A DNA stretch of 64,000 nucleotides from an uncultured Bacilli bacterium (lineage in GTDB: Bacteria; Bacillota_I; Bacilli_A; RF39; UBA660): contig CALVRC010000005.1 of assembly GCA_944358445.1 (NCBI GenBank), forward strand, positions 21,691 through 85,690, in the 5' to 3' direction. Below the pieces are notes generated by a model. It saw only the letters and a program-made list of their open reading frames with translations, was not told the DNA's origin and did no database searches. Shown here piece by piece: positions 17,304-30,922 of the stretch. Position numbers and translations under genes: made by a program. How positions within the stretch are numbered: the stretch's first letter is position 1; each line of letters opens with the position of its first letter.

Positions 17304-18551
17304 ATGGATGATAAAGAGAAAAAAGTTATGGATAGTATAGAAAAGTTGTCACAATCTTTAGATATTAAGATTAATAAGAAAAAGAATTTACCAACTTTTA
17401 AGACCAAGGAGGTTGTTTGTCTTTTGCTTTTTACTGCTTTAATTGGTTTAGCTATGGGTGGTATAGTTACTTATAATGTGGTTTTAAAGGGTGAAAAGGT
17501 AGATGATGAACTTCAAGAGTTTATTACAAATTATGATTATATTGTGGATAACTATTATGGAGAATTGGATAAAACTAAGTTAGTTGATTCGGCTATTGCT
17601 GGAATGCTTAGTACTTTAGATAAGAATTCTGCTTATGTTGGCGGTTCTGATACTAATTTTAGTATTTATTTAGAGGGAACTTATGAAGGTACTGGTATTC
17701 AGGTTTTTAATGATGAAAATAATAATATTGTTATATATAGTGTTTTTGAAGGAACACCGGCAAGTAAGGCTGGTTTAAAAGCTGGGGATATAATTGTTAA
17801 ATTAAATGATAAGGATACAACTAATATGTCGGTGAGTGATTTCTCAAATTTAGTGAAAAAACAGAAAGATGATTTTAAATTAACATATAAAAGAAATGAT
17901 ATAGAAAAGACAGTTAATTTAAAATCAGATACAGTTGAATTAAAGTCTGTTTCTTCTGATGTTTTTGAGAAAAACGGTAAAAAAATAGGTTATATAAGAA
18001 CAACTATATTTGCAAATAATACTGATGAACAGTTTAAAAAAGAACTTACACGTTTAGAAAATAAGAAAATAGATGGTCTTATTCTTGATTTGCGTGGTAA
18101 TTCTGGCGGACATTTAGTGACAGCTGAGCAAATTATTTCTATGTTTTTAGATTCTTCCCATCCAATTTATCAAATTAAGTCTAAAGAAAATCAAAGTAAA
18201 TTTTATTCTACTGGTAAGGAGACTAAGAATTATAAAATTGCCATTTTGATAGATGGGGATAGTGCGTCTGCTTCTGAGGTTGTTACTTCTGCTTTGATGG
18301 AACAATATGGAGCTAAAGTAGTTGGTGAAAAGAGTTATGGTAAAGGAACTGTTCAAGAGTTACAAACTTTACCTAATGGTGAACAATATAAATTAACTAC
18401 TAAATCTTGGCTTACATCTAAGGGAAAAGTCATTGACGGTAAAGGTATTGAACCTGATTATAAAGTGAGTTTAGATGATAAATATGTGGAAAACCCATCT
18501 TTTGATAATGATGATCAATTACAGAAAGCTATTGAAGTGATTTTTGAGTGA
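17304..18551 (+). CDS. C-terminal processing protease, S41 family, PDZ-containing
   Basis: One N-terminal transmembrane helix (about 37-60) anchors the protein outside the membrane. A PDZ domain (about 115-190: GTGIQVF, GTPASKAGLKAGDIIVKL) recognises substrate C-termini. The S41 catalytic core carries LDLRGNSGG (262-270), the nucleophile Ser322 in GDSASASE and Lys347 in KSYGKG; the 25-residue spacing matches known Ser/Lys dyads. The C-terminal peptidoglycan-binding domain of some CtpA/CtpB proteins is absent. ATG 17304 follows AAGGTGAT; GTG 17295 is part of that ribosome binding site. Confidence 0.92.
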   Translation: MDDKEKKVMDSIEKLSQSLDIKINKKKNLPTFKTKEVVCLLLFTALIGLAMGGIVTYNVVLKGEKVDDELQEFITNYDYIVDNYYGELDKTKLVDSAIAGMLSTLDKNSAYVGGSDTNFSIYLEGTYEGTGIQVFNDENNNIVIYSVFEGTPASKAGLKAGDIIVKLNDKDTTNMSVSDFSNLVKKQKDDFKLTYKRNDIEKTVNLKSDTVELKSVSSDVFEKNGKKIGYIRTTIFANNTDEQFKKELTRLENKKIDGLILDLRGNSGGHLVTAEQIISMFLDSSHPIYQIKSKENQSKFYSTGKETKNYKIAILIDGDSASASEVVTSALMEQYGAKVVGEKSYGKGTVQELQTLPNGEQYKLTTKSWLTSKGKVIDGKGIEPDYKVSLDDKYVENPSFDNDDQLQKAIEVIFE

Positions 18552-18577
18552 CACAATTTAGGTGTCCTTTTCTTTTT
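18548..18577 (+). terminator. Weak terminator after the S41 protease
   Basis: GACAC / GTGTC short stem followed by CTTTTCTTTTTT. Confidence 0.5.
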
Positions 18578-18617
18578 TAAAAAAAATGTTATAATGTATA
18601 AAGAGGTGCGAAGTATT

Positions 18618-19151
18618 ATGGAAAAATTAAAAAAAGGTGATAAGCTTCAAATACAGTGTTATAAGCACGATGGTAAAGTTCATAGATGTTGGGATGAAGC
18701 AATTTTCTTAGATGAAAAAAAAGATTATATGGTATTCGGTAATGAAAGGACTTTAGTTACGGAAGCTCAGGGAAATACTTGGAGGACTAAGGAACCAGCT
18801 ATTATGTATTTTTTTAAGAATAGATGGTACAACATTATTGTTCAGCTTAAAAAAGATGGAGTTACTTATTATTGTAATATTGCTTCGCCTTATATTATCG
18901 AAGATGGAACAATTAAATATATTGATTATGATTTAGATCTTAGAATTTTTCCTAATGGAAGTTTTAAAATATTAGATAGGCAAGAATATAAATATCATAA
19001 AAAGAAGATGAATTATTCTAATGATTTAGATGTGGCTATTAGAAGTGCTTTATCTGAATTAATAACTGATTATCAAAATGGTGGATTTATGTTTGATTTG
19101 GATGCCAATTTGAAGTATGAAGATGAATATCAAAGATTACGTAAAAAGTAA
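18618..19151 (+). CDS. Nucleoside tri-/diphosphate phosphatase (DUF402, Ntdp family)
   Basis: The sequence follows Staphylococcus aureus Ntdp/Bacillus YgaC throughout: KLQIQCYKHDGKVHR, NERTLVTEAQGNTW, EPAIMYFFKNRWYNII, CNIASPYIIEDGTIKYIDYDLD. The IDYDLD cluster and nearby Glu supply the metal ligands. The family hydrolyses nucleoside tri- and diphosphates. Length (177) is normal. ATG 18618, not the upstream in-frame codon, has AAGAGGTG nine bases before it. It is the last gene before the rRNA operon. Confidence 0.88.
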   Translation: MEKLKKGDKLQIQCYKHDGKVHRCWDEAIFLDEKKDYMVFGNERTLVTEAQGNTWRTKEPAIMYFFKNRWYNIIVQLKKDGVTYYCNIASPYIIEDGTIKYIDYDLDLRIFPNGSFKILDRQEYKYHKKKMNYSNDLDVAIRSALSELITDYQNGGFMFDLDANLKYEDEYQRLRKK

Positions 19152-19554
19152 TCATTTTTTATTTATAGGAACATATATTATAATGGAAGTAGGAAAAACA
19201 AAAAAATTAAAAAAAATGCGTCTTTTTTGTTGACCTATATTCTTAAAAGTGTTATATTATTTGTGCATTCGACAAAAAAAGACATTATTTTGAAAAAAAT
19301 TAAAAAAAATCAAAAAAAGTGTTGACAGATGTCAAATGTTCTGTTATATTAAGTGAGTACTTTTGAGGGAAACCTTTTATTAAGTCAAAAAAATCAAAAA
19401 AAATTAAAAAAACTATTGACTTAACAAAGTGCATTTGGTATATTGGAAGTACCGCTGCAGAAGTGGTATGAATGATCTTTGAAAACTGAGCAAAATGTCA
19501 ATTCATAAATAGTTAGGATTAAAAACAGATTCAAAACTAATTAAAGTTTTATTT
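19152..19554 (+). promoter_or_regulatory. rRNA operon promoter and leader region
   Basis: This gene-free stretch holds three promoters, each with a TTGAC-type -35, a 17-bp spacer and a TATATT -10: TTGACC 19230 / TATATT 19253; TTGACA 19322 / TATATT 19345; TTGACT 19416 / TATATT 19439. A-tract-rich DNA (AAAAATTAAAAAAA) precedes them, as expected for UP-like elements. A boxA-like TCTTTGAAAACT at 19476-19487 recurs in the 16S-23S spacer near 21219. Strong, growth-rate-type control is inferred. Confidence 0.85.
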
Positions 19555-21115
<1,561 letters not shown>

Positions 21116-21308
21116 TATGGAGAAAGATTTATTATTTATATGTATCTAACTGTTTATTAAACATTTTGCTTAGTTTTGAGAGATCATTCTCTCAAACAGA
21201 TTTTTTCTGGAAATAGTTCTTTGAAAACTTGGTAATGTAATTATAATGTATGAGTGTAACTTGTATATTGTATTAGAATATCTCATCAAATTAGGAAAAC
21301 AATCAAAT
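21116..21308 (+). other. 16S-23S spacer without tRNA genes
   Basis: About 190 bp, AT-rich. It carries a hairpin TTGAGAGATCATTCTCTCAA near 21176 and a boxA-like TTCTTTGAAAACT near 21218, matching the leader copy. No cloverleaf or T-loop sequence is visible, so no tRNA-Ile/Ala. Confidence 0.85.
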
Positions 21309-24230
<2,922 letters not shown>

Positions 24231-24300
24231 ATTAATTGTTTTCTCTAATGAGATATTTATTACGTTACCATGTTTTCAGAGAATTATTTTCTCTATATTT

Positions 24301-24406
24301 GATTTGTAACGATAGCGAAGTGGATACACCTGTTCCCATCCCGAACACAGAAGTTAAGCACTTCTACGCCGAAGATAGTGTAAGCGAAAATAGGACGTTG
24401 CAAATC
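24301..24406 (+). rRNA. 5S ribosomal RNA (short, about 106 nt)
   Basis: GATTTGTAAC...GTTGCAAATC closes the terminal helix. CACCTGTTCCCATCCCGAAC and AAGTTAAGC are the conserved loop B/C segments, and ATAGGACGTTGC is the 3' arm. The region after GCCGAAGATAGTG is shortened, giving a molecule ~10 nt smaller than the usual 115-117 nt. Confidence 0.93.
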
Positions 24407-24432
24407 TTTTTTTGTGCTTTAATAGTTATAAA

Positions 24433-24460
24433 AAATGTATTAGTTTTTGCTAATACATTT
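24433..24460. terminator. Bidirectional terminator (rRNA operon and HTH gene)
   Basis: AAATGTATTAG / CTAATACATTT, an 11-bp perfect stem with a TTTTTG loop. On the minus strand it overlaps the end of the XRE regulator. Confidence 0.8.
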
Positions 24461-24716
24461 CTTCATATTCGTCCTCTTTTTTTTCTTCAATACATAATTT
24501 ATACATATCTATCTCTAATATTAAAGATAATCTCCATAGTGTTCCAATTGAAAAAGTTTGATGGACGTTGTTTTCAATATTAGATATAAATTGTTTTGAA
24601 TAGTTAGCTTTTTCTGCCAACTTTGCTTGTGTTAAGCCTTTAGCTTTACGATATTTTCGGACGTTTTTTCCAATAAATCCATATACATAATTTTCATCAT
24701 TTCTATTAAACTGCAT
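24450..24716 (-). CDS. Small XRE-family helix-turn-helix regulator
   Basis: An 88-residue protein consisting mainly of one XRE domain (about residues 12-70): IGKNVRKYRKAKGLTQAKLAEKANYSKQFISNIENN is the five-helix DNA-binding unit, with GLTQ and ISNIENN at the turn and recognition helix. The acidic C-terminus (EEKKEDEYEE) is short, with no sensor domain. GGTGAT precedes the ATG. It points toward the end of the rRNA operon and is divergent from tsaE, whose promoter region it could influence. Confidence 0.88.
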   Translation of the reverse strand: MQFNRNDENYVYGFIGKNVRKYRKAKGLTQAKLAEKANYSKQFISNIENNVHQTFSIGTLWRLSLILEIDMYKLCIEEKKEDEYEEMY

Positions 24717-24898
24717 ATAATCACCATCTATTAATATTTTGCCATATTTTGGTAAATCGTAGGTGTTATTGTTCGTAGTACATTTTGCTATAGTTGCTAT
24801 ATGTTTATATTATAACTTTTGTTTTTGATATTTTTAAAAATTATATAAAACTATTGTTTTATTTCTTTGTTTTTTGATATACTATTATTGGTGATTTT

Positions 24899-25348
24899 AT
24901 GGAATATAAATTAACAACTCGAAGTGAGATGGATACTATTGCTTTTGCACAAAATCTTGAATCAGAAAAATTTCCTAATATGGTGATTTGTTTAAATGGT
25001 GAATTAGGAAGTGGTAAAACTATTTTTACTAAAGGTTTTGCAAATGCACTTGGAATTGAAGAAACAGTTACTTCACCAACTTTTAATATTATAAAGGAAT
25101 ATGATGGTGAGCTACCTTTATATCACATGGATGTTTATAGACTTGATGGTAATACTGAAGGTGTGGCAATCGAAGAATATTTTACTAAAGGTGGCGTTGT
25201 TATTATTGAGTGGGCAAATACTATTAAAGATATTTTACCTGATAAAAGATTGGATATTAAATTTAAAATTGCTGGGGAAAATTCTAGAGTATTAGTTATT
25301 ACTCCTCATGGCAAAGAATATGAAGAATTATGTGAGGCCGTACTTTGA
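24899..25348 (+). CDS. tsaE: tRNA threonylcarbamoyladenosine biosynthesis ATPase TsaE
   Basis: TsaE is the ATPase needed by the TsaB-TsaD complex to attach threonylcarbamoyl to A37 of ANN-decoding tRNAs. Walker A GELGSGKT (33-40), TSPTFNIIKEY switch and an HMDVYRL segment are all present, in a normal-length 149-residue protein. TTGGTGATTTTATG gives the start. Its stop TGA overlaps the TTG start of tsaB. Confidence 0.95.
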   Translation: MEYKLTTRSEMDTIAFAQNLESEKFPNMVICLNGELGSGKTIFTKGFANALGIEETVTSPTFNIIKEYDGELPLYHMDVYRLDGNTEGVAIEEYFTKGGVVIIEWANTIKDILPDKRLDIKFKIAGENSRVLVITPHGKEYEELCEAVL

Positions 25349-25950
25349 AATATTTATTTATAGATTCAGCGACTACTAATTTGGTAGTCGCTATTATTAA
25401 TAATGGTAAAATATCTTATATTTATAATAATAATGATGGTCATGATACTTCTAGTAAAATGATGCCTGTTTTGTCTGAAGCTTTTGATAAAGCTAGTTTA
25501 AAACCTAAAGATATTGATAAAATCTTTGTGGTAAATGGTCCTGGTTCTTTTACAGGAATTAGAGTTGGGCTAACGGTCGCTAAAACTATGGCGTATTCGT
25601 TAGACATTCCAATTGTACCTATTTCTTCTTTGGAGGTTATGGCAAGTAGGAGTGCAGGAACTGCTTTAATTAATGCTAGAAGAGGATATGTGTTTGCTGG
25701 AACATATGATAATGATTTGAATAATGTATATCCTGATAGTTATGTTTTGATGAATGATAGTTTAACTAAACCATATATTAGTTATGATAATTTTGATTTT
25801 GAAACTGTAAAACCAAATATTGATGTTTTAAAGATTGTTATAAAACATGAAAATGATGAGGCTGTTAATCCACATACTATAAATCCTAATTATTTGAAAT
25901 TAACAGAAGCTGAGGAAAAGTTAAAAAAACATGATAGAGAAAGTGAATAA
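25345..25950 (+). CDS. tsaB: tRNA threonylcarbamoyladenosine biosynthesis protein TsaB
   Basis: TsaB is the inactive ASKHA-fold partner that dimerises with TsaD. The N-terminal LFIDSATTNLVVAI and the GPGSFTGIRVGLTVAK loop (about 70-86) are diagnostic; the second half is shortened as usual. TTG start, overlapping the tsaE stop; the first residues MKYLFIDSA fit homologues. It overlaps rimI by 20 bp. Confidence 0.93.
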   Translation: MKYLFIDSATTNLVVAIINNGKISYIYNNNDGHDTSSKMMPVLSEAFDKASLKPKDIDKIFVVNGPGSFTGIRVGLTVAKTMAYSLDIPIVPISSLEVMASRSAGTALINARRGYVFAGTYDNDLNNVYPDSYVLMNDSLTKPYISYDNFDFETVKPNIDVLKIVIKHENDEAVNPHTINPNYLKLTEAEEKLKKHDRESE

Positions 25951-26332
25951 TATTAATTTAATATTACCTTTTATAACAAAATATTTTCCAAATTATACTG
26001 TGGAAAACTCTCCTTATGAGAAAATATTTTGTTATAAAGATGGAGATAATATTATTGGTTTTATTTCTTATAGTATGATTTATGAGAGAGCTGAACTCAA
26101 TTATATTGTGACGGATGAGCAATATAGGCGAAAAGGTGTTGGTCAGAAGTTACTTGATTATGCTATAGACGATTTAAAAAATAATATGGTGGAAAAACTT
26201 AGTTTAGAGGTAAATGTGAATAATAAAGTGGCTATTATGTTTTATTTAAAAAATAAATTTGAAATAAAAGCAACAAGGCATAATTATTATACGGATGGTG
26301 ATGCTTATTTAATGGTTAGAGAAGTGGGGTGA
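25931..26332 (+). CDS. rimI: GNAT N-acetyltransferase, RimI-like
   Basis: A 133-residue GNAT domain: [25 protein letters not shown] contains the acetyl-CoA-binding R/Q-x-x-G-x-G/A loop (RRKGVG), and [21 protein letters not shown] is motif B. Placement between tsaB and tsaD is the standard one for RimI, which acetylates the N-terminus of ribosomal protein S18. Overall length is slightly short and the N-terminus is less conserved, so another GNAT substrate is possible. Confidence 0.82.
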   Translation: MIEKVNNINLILPFITKYFPNYTVENSPYEKIFCYKDGDNIIGFISYSMIYERAELNYIVTDEQYRRKGVGQKLLDYAIDDLKNNMVEKLSLEVNVNNKVAIMFYLKNKFEIKATRHNYYTDGDAYLMVREVG

Positions 26333-26336
26333 TATT

Positions 26337-27332
26337 ATGTATATTTTAGCAATTGAATCAAGTTGTGATGAGACAAGTGTGAGTATTATTAAAGATGGGT
26401 GTGAAGAGGTTAGTACAGTTATTTTGTCACAGATGAATACACACGCGAATTATGGTGGGGTAGTTCCTGAGATTGCAAGTAGAATGCATGTTGAAAATAT
26501 TACTTTAGTTATAGATGATGCTTTAAGAAAAGCTAATATGAAAATGGATGATATTGATGCGATTGCGGTAACTTATGGGCCTGGGTTAATTGGATCTTTA
26601 TTAGTTGGGTTAATGGCGGCTAAAACATTAGCATTTATTTATAATAAGCCTTTAATTCCGGTTCATCATATTGCAGGTCATATATACGCGAATAATTTAG
26701 TTAAAAGGCTTGAATTTCCATTGATTGCACTTGTAGTTAGTGGGGGTCATACTGAACTTATTTATATGAAAGAGGATTATAGTTTTGAAAAATTAGGAGG
26801 AACTTTAGATGATGCGGTGGGAGAAGCATATGATAAGGTAGCAAGAGTTATTGATGTACCTTATCCTGGTGGCCCTCTTGTGGATAAACTTGCTTTTGAA
26901 GGTGAGAATACATATGATTTACCTCTTCCATTAAATGATGATAGTTATAATTTTAGCTTTAGTGGTCTTAAAAGTGCGGTTATTAATCTAGCACATAATG
27001 AAAAACAAAGAGGTCATGAAATAATTAAAGAAAATATGGCATGTTCTTTTCAAGATAGAGTAGTAGAAATTTTAGTTAAAAAAACTATGAAAGCTTTAAA
27101 AGATTATGGTGTTAAAAATTTGATAGTTGCTGGTGGGGTTGCAGCTAATAAAGGGTTAAGAAATGGCTTAACTGAGGCTTGTGAGGAAGCTCATGTTAAT
27201 TTAATTATTCCAGAGATGAAGTATTGTACAGATAATGCGGCAATGATAGGAGCTGCTGGTTATTATGCATATAAAAGAGGAGATATAGCTGATTTAGATT
27301 TAAATTCGAAAGCAGTTACTGAGTTGAAGTGA
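26337..27332 (+). CDS. tsaD: tRNA threonylcarbamoyltransferase TsaD
   Basis: Catalytic subunit for t6A37. Visible: [14 protein letters not shown] at the N-terminus, the iron-binding [10 protein letters not shown] (about 110-119), [19 protein letters not shown] and [11 protein letters not shown] near residue 265. Length 331 is normal. GGTGATATTATG sets the start, 4 bp after rimI. Last gene of the four-gene cluster, followed by a shared terminator. Confidence 0.96.
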   Translation: MYILAIESSCDETSVSIIKDGCEEVSTVILSQMNTHANYGGVVPEIASRMHVENITLVIDDALRKANMKMDDIDAIAVTYGPGLIGSLLVGLMAAKTLAFIYNKPLIPVHHIAGHIYANNLVKRLEFPLIALVVSGGHTELIYMKEDYSFEKLGGTLDDAVGEAYDKVARVIDVPYPGGPLVDKLAFEGENTYDLPLPLNDDSYNFSFSGLKSAVINLAHNEKQRGHEIIKENMACSFQDRVVEILVKKTMKALKDYGVKNLIVAGGVAANKGLRNGLTEACEEAHVNLIIPEMKYCTDNAAMIGAAGYYAYKRGDIADLDLNSKAVTELK

Positions 27333-27351
27333 ATATTATAGTTTTTATTTA

Positions 27352-27395
27352 CAAAAACAGCAAAATGAATTTAATATCATTTTACTGTTTTTTTG
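27352..27395. terminator. Bidirectional terminator between tsaD and the ABC importer
   Basis: AAAACAG-C-AAAATGA pairs with TCATTTT-A-CTGTTTT around an eight-base loop, with A and T runs on either side. Confidence 0.8.
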
Positions 27396-28173
27396 TTAGT
27401 TTTTTTTCTATAAAAACAATTAAATAATACATTAAACTAGCCATGATAGCGAGTAGTATGACACCAGTCATTACTAAGTTAAGATTAAATACTTGTGAAC
27501 CATACATAATTAAATAACCAATACCTGCTTTAGATACTAAGAATTCACCCATAATGACTCCTATAAATACTAGCCCTATGTTTACTTTACATACGTTTAT
27601 TAAGTTTGGATAATTACTTGGTAATATTAATTTAAAAAATATTTGATGAGGTTTTGCATTAAAACTTTTTAATAATCTTATTTTATTTTCATCGGTGGAA
27701 GTAAATGCTTGGTGAACATTGATAATTGTTATAATAATTGATATGAATAAAGCCATGATGATAATTGATTTAGTACCAGCTCCCGCAAGTATGATTATTA
27801 TTGGTCCTAGTGATACTTTAGGTAGGCTATTTAATATGGTTAAATATGGATCAATTACTTTAGAGATAAATTTAAATCTCCAGAGAATTGTTGCGATTAA
27901 AATGCCACCTATTGTCGCGATTAAAAAACTAATTATAACTTCGTAAAAGGTAATCCAGAGGTGATGAAATAAAGTATTATCTTTATATAGGTTTATAATA
28001 GTGTTTACGATTGATTTTGGACTAGAAGAAATAAATGTATTTATTAATTCGTGATCAGCAGCAAATTGCCAAATAGATATGATTAAAACAATTATTAGTA
28101 ATTGGGTAAATTTGATTAAGAAATTATTTAATTTTATTTTTTTTAAATATTCTTTATGTTCTTTACTATACAT
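27382..28173 (-). CDS. ABC transporter permease, SsuC/TauC/ThiX type
   Basis: About six transmembrane helices plus the binding-protein-dependent inner-membrane signature around residues 155-180 (NSLPKVSLGPIIIILAGAGTKS is the EAA-loop region). In this family it partners SsuB-like ATPases and NMT1/SsuA-like binding proteins to import sulfonates, nitrate-type anions or pyrimidine precursors. ATG 28173 was chosen over 28203 because GAAGGA lies upstream of it and the longer reading has no binding site. The start overlaps the ATPase gene by 8 bp. Confidence 0.85.
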   Translation of the reverse strand: MYSKEHKEYLKKIKLNNFLIKFTQLLIIVLIISIWQFAADHELINTFISSSPKSIVNTIINLYKDNTLFHHLWITFYEVIISFLIATIGGILIATILWRFKFISKVIDPYLTILNSLPKVSLGPIIIILAGAGTKSIIIMALFISIIITIINVHQAFTSTDENKIRLLKSFNAKPHQIFFKLILPSNYPNLINVCKVNIGLVFIGVIMGEFLVSKAGIGYLIMYGSQVFNLNLVMTGVILLAIMASLMYYLIVFIEKKLTKKQ

Positions 28174-28909
28174 GGTAATCAATATCCTTCCATATTTTAT
28201 CATAATATGATGCGAATTCTTTAGCTTTTCTATTTTGAATGGGGGTGGATTTATTTGTTAATTTGATTTCATATATATTTTTGATTTTACTTGGTCTATT
28301 AGTCAGAACGACTACTCTATCGGCCATAGAAATTGCTTCCGATAAATCGTGGGTTACCATAATAGCACTTTTCTTTTCTTTTTTAATTATTTGATAGACA
28401 TCATCTGATACGGCTAATCTAGTCTGATAATCTAAAGCTGAAAATGGTTCATCTAGAAATAATATATCTGGTTTGGTAGCTAAAGTTCTAATTAGTGATA
28501 CTCTTTGTCTCATACCACCAGATAAATTATTAGGGTAGGCTTTTTTAAAGTCTTTTAATCCATAAGTATCTAATAATTTATTGACATACTTTATATTTTC
28601 TTTAGTTAATTTGTTTTCTAATTCTAGGCCTAAAAGACAGTTTTTATAAATGGTTCTCCAGTCAAATAAATTATCTCCTTGAAGCATATAACCAAATTTA
28701 AGACCTTTTTCTATTTCAATGTTTCCACTAGAGGCTTTATCTAAGCCACATAATATTGAAAGAATAGTACTTTTTCCACAACCACTTGGTCCAACAATAG
28801 CGACAAATTCACCTTGTTTTAAGTTTAACGAAAAATTTTCCACAGCTAAAATTTCACTATTTTTAGTGTGGTAAATTTTTTTTAAGTTTTTAACTCTTAA
28901 AATATCCAT
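28166..28909 (-). CDS. ABC transporter ATP-binding protein, SsuB/TauB/ThiZ type
   Basis: All nucleotide-binding motifs are intact: Walker A GPSGCGKST (39-47), signature LSGGMRQRV, Walker B ILFLDEPFSALD and the switch His in VTHDLSEA. Length 247 is usual. Its ATG shares a base with the stop of the binding-protein gene (TAATG). It powers the adjacent permease. Confidence 0.92.
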   Translation of the reverse strand: MDILRVKNLKKIYHTKNSEILAVENFSLNLKQGEFVAIVGPSGCGKSTILSILCGLDKASSGNIEIEKGLKFGYMLQGDNLFDWRTIYKNCLLGLELENKLTKENIKYVNKLLDTYGLKDFKKAYPNNLSGGMRQRVSLIRTLATKPDILFLDEPFSALDYQTRLAVSDDVYQIIKKEKKSAIMVTHDLSEAISMADRVVVLTNRPSKIKNIYEIKLTNKSTPIQNRKAKEFASYYDKIWKDIDYHV

Positions 28910-29895
28910 TATTTTTTGGCATATTCATTATTTACTAGTTTAGAATAAGGTGCTTTTTTGTCTAGCTCACCGGCATTTTTGACTATCTCTTCTATGTGTT
29001 TAAAATCTTTTTCACTTATGTATGTTGTGTCATACCATGAATCAATATCTTTATATCTTTGAACAATATTTATTAAGTCTTCTTCTTTAGTGTCTGGGAA
29101 ATAATCTTTAATATTTTCGGCTATTTCTTTACTAGTGTGATTATGAACGTAATCTAGACCTTTTTGGATGGCTTTTGTAAATCCTTCTATAATTTTAGGA
29201 TTCTGTTCAATATAGCTTTTTTTAGCATTATAAGTTGTATAAGGTACATCACCACCTAATTCACCAATTGATGCGACAATATATCCATAGCCTTCTTTTT
29301 CAAGTTCTGATGCGGTTGGTTCAAATAGGGCGACATAATCTCCTGTTCCTCCTATAAATGCGCCTGACATAGAAGCAAAGTCAATGCTGGTATCAATGTT
29401 TGTTGCACTACTTTTTATGCCATTGATATTTAGGGCATATTCTAATGTCATGGCTGGCATTCCACCTTTTCTTCCTCCTATGATGTGTTTTCCCTTTAAA
29501 TCTTCTAATTTGAAGTTTTCTGTTTTTTCTCTTGCGACTAAGAAACTACCATCTTTTTTAGTTAGACCAGCAAAATTTATTAGATAATCTTTATTTCCTT
29601 GGTTATAGTTATAAATTGTAGATTCACTTCCACAAAAACCAATTTGAACATCACCTGATAAAACGGCTGCTGTTACTTTATCAGCACCTGATGTTAATAT
29701 TATTTCAACATCTAGCCCTTCTTCTTCAAAGTAACCTAATGAATGGGCAATATACTGTGGTGCATAAAATATACTATGAGTTACTTCAGCCACCTTTACT
29801 TTAGTTAAATCTTTATTTTCTTTTTTAGGAGTGAAAACAAAAAAACCAGTTATTATTAGACCAATAATTAATAAGATAATGATAAATTTTTTCAA
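28909..29895 (-). CDS. ABC transporter substrate-binding protein, NMT1/SsuA-like
   Basis: An N-terminal membrane segment (about 3-22, no lipobox Cys) anchors a two-lobed binding protein. KVAEVTHSIFYAPQYIAHSLGYFEEEGLDVEI is the typical opening of the NMT1/THI5-like family, and GDVQIGFCGSEST and GGRKGGMPAMTLEYAL line the ligand cleft. The ligand cannot be decided between a thiamine-pyrimidine precursor, sulfonate or other compound. No thiamine riboswitch is visible upstream. TTG start after GGAGAGGAG. First gene of the three-gene importer operon. Confidence 0.87.
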   Translation of the reverse strand: MKKFIIILLIIGLIITGFFVFTPKKENKDLTKVKVAEVTHSIFYAPQYIAHSLGYFEEEGLDVEIILTSGADKVTAAVLSGDVQIGFCGSESTIYNYNQGNKDYLINFAGLTKKDGSFLVAREKTENFKLEDLKGKHIIGGRKGGMPAMTLEYALNINGIKSSATNIDTSIDFASMSGAFIGGTGDYVALFEPTASELEKEGYGYIVASIGELGGDVPYTTYNAKKSYIEQNPKIIEGFTKAIQKGLDYVHNHTSKEIAENIKDYFPDTKEEDLINIVQRYKDIDSWYDTTYISEKDFKHIEEIVKNAGELDKKAPYSKLVNNEYAKK

Positions 29896-29987
29896 AAACT
29901 CCTCTCCTTTCTAATTCCATAGTATTATATTCTAAAATTTATAAAAGGTTTTATAAATTTGTGGTAAAATGTATATAGGTGATTGAA

Positions 29988-30452
29988 ATGGAAGATATTA
30001 CAAATTGTAAAGTAGTTTTAATTGATAGAGAAGGCGCTATTTATAAGATGGGAAAAGTTGGAGATGGTATATTTCATGTAGATTATTTGTATGATTTTTT
30101 GGAAGATAATTATTCTGATGATCCTATTTTTTCAGCTTTGAAAGATGAATATAGAAGAGATGTATATGCTTTTCATTTTGGTAATTTAGGTTATGTTGTT
30201 TTTTATAATAGTGTTCACGAAGGTTTTGGATATGGTATGTTTTACTTTCCAAGTGATCTTACAATGGCACAAAAGGACGTAATTAATAATTTAAATTTAG
30301 GTGATGAAAAGGTAGCAATATGTTATGATTTAGAAAACTTTGGTTCTTTTGTTCATTCTAATATAATTGGTGAAGATGGTGAACATTCTTTACAAGATGC
30401 TATGGAAGAGTATTCTTCATTAAAGCAGAAGAATAATGGTCATAATTTATAA
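29988..30452 (+). CDS. Tandem paralogue 1 of an unknown soluble family
   Basis: First of five consecutive related genes. Shared layout: an N-terminal VVLIDREGAIYKMGKV strand pair, an HVDYLYDFL helix, a central FHFGNLGYVVFYN...GMFYFPSDLTMAQKDVI segment and a C-terminal VAICYDLENFG...IIGEDGEHSLQDAMEEY. About 150 residues, no signal peptide, no catalytic motif I recognise. ATG 29988 was taken because AGGTGAT (29977-29983) precedes it. Family and role unknown. Confidence 0.6.
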   Translation: MEDITNCKVVLIDREGAIYKMGKVGDGIFHVDYLYDFLEDNYSDDPIFSALKDEYRRDVYAFHFGNLGYVVFYNSVHEGFGYGMFYFPSDLTMAQKDVINNLNLGDEKVAICYDLENFGSFVHSNIIGEDGEHSLQDAMEEYSSLKQKNNGHNL

Positions 30453-30470
30453 TTTTGGAAGGATGTTTTT

Positions 30471-30917
30471 ATGGAAAATGTAATTAATAGTAAGGTTTCT
30501 ATTATTGATGATAATGGGGTTATTTATGTTATGGGAAGAGTAAATGAACCTCGTTTGCATGTAAAATATTTGCTGGATTATATTAATTTAAAATATCCGA
30601 ATATTAATACTAATAATTTAACTGTAGGTAATGCAAGAGATAGATTTGCTTATCAGCTTACTTCAAGAGGAAATATTATTTATTTTAATGATATGAATTT
30701 TGGTATGTTTTATTTTCCGAATGACCTTACTAAATCTCAATTGGAACTGATGGAAAATTTGTATTTAGGAACACAAAAGGTAGCTATTTGTTTTAATTTA
30801 AAAGATATTGGTAAATTTATTAATTTTAGAACAATAGGACTTGATGGTGATTATAATTTAGAAGATGCTATGTCAGAATATTTGATTAAAAAAGATTCAA
30901 AACACAAAAGGAGATGA
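30471..30917 (+). CDS. Tandem paralogue 2 of the unknown family
   Basis: Closest to paralogue 1: KVSIIDDNGVIYVMGRV, HVKYLLDYI, GMFYFPNDLTKSQLELM, VAICFNLKDIG and IGLDGDYNLEDAMSEY align without gaps. GGAAGGATG precedes the ATG. The stop overlaps the next ATG (ATGA) or lies 6 bp before the preferred GTG start of paralogue 3. Confidence 0.6.
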   Translation: MENVINSKVSIIDDNGVIYVMGRVNEPRLHVKYLLDYINLKYPNINTNNLTVGNARDRFAYQLTSRGNIIYFNDMNFGMFYFPNDLTKSQLELMENLYLGTQKVAICFNLKDIGKFINFRTIGLDGDYNLEDAMSEYLIKKDSKHKRR

Positions 30918-30922
30918 ATTTT

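Noticed and set aside
21116..21308. tRNA genes in the 16S-23S spacer
   Set aside because: No acceptor stem or T-loop (GTTCGAATC-type) sequence present.
29896..29987. Thiamine (TPP) riboswitch before the NMT1-like importer
   Set aside because: The region is under 100 bp and lacks the CTGAGA and ACCTGATC-type motifs.
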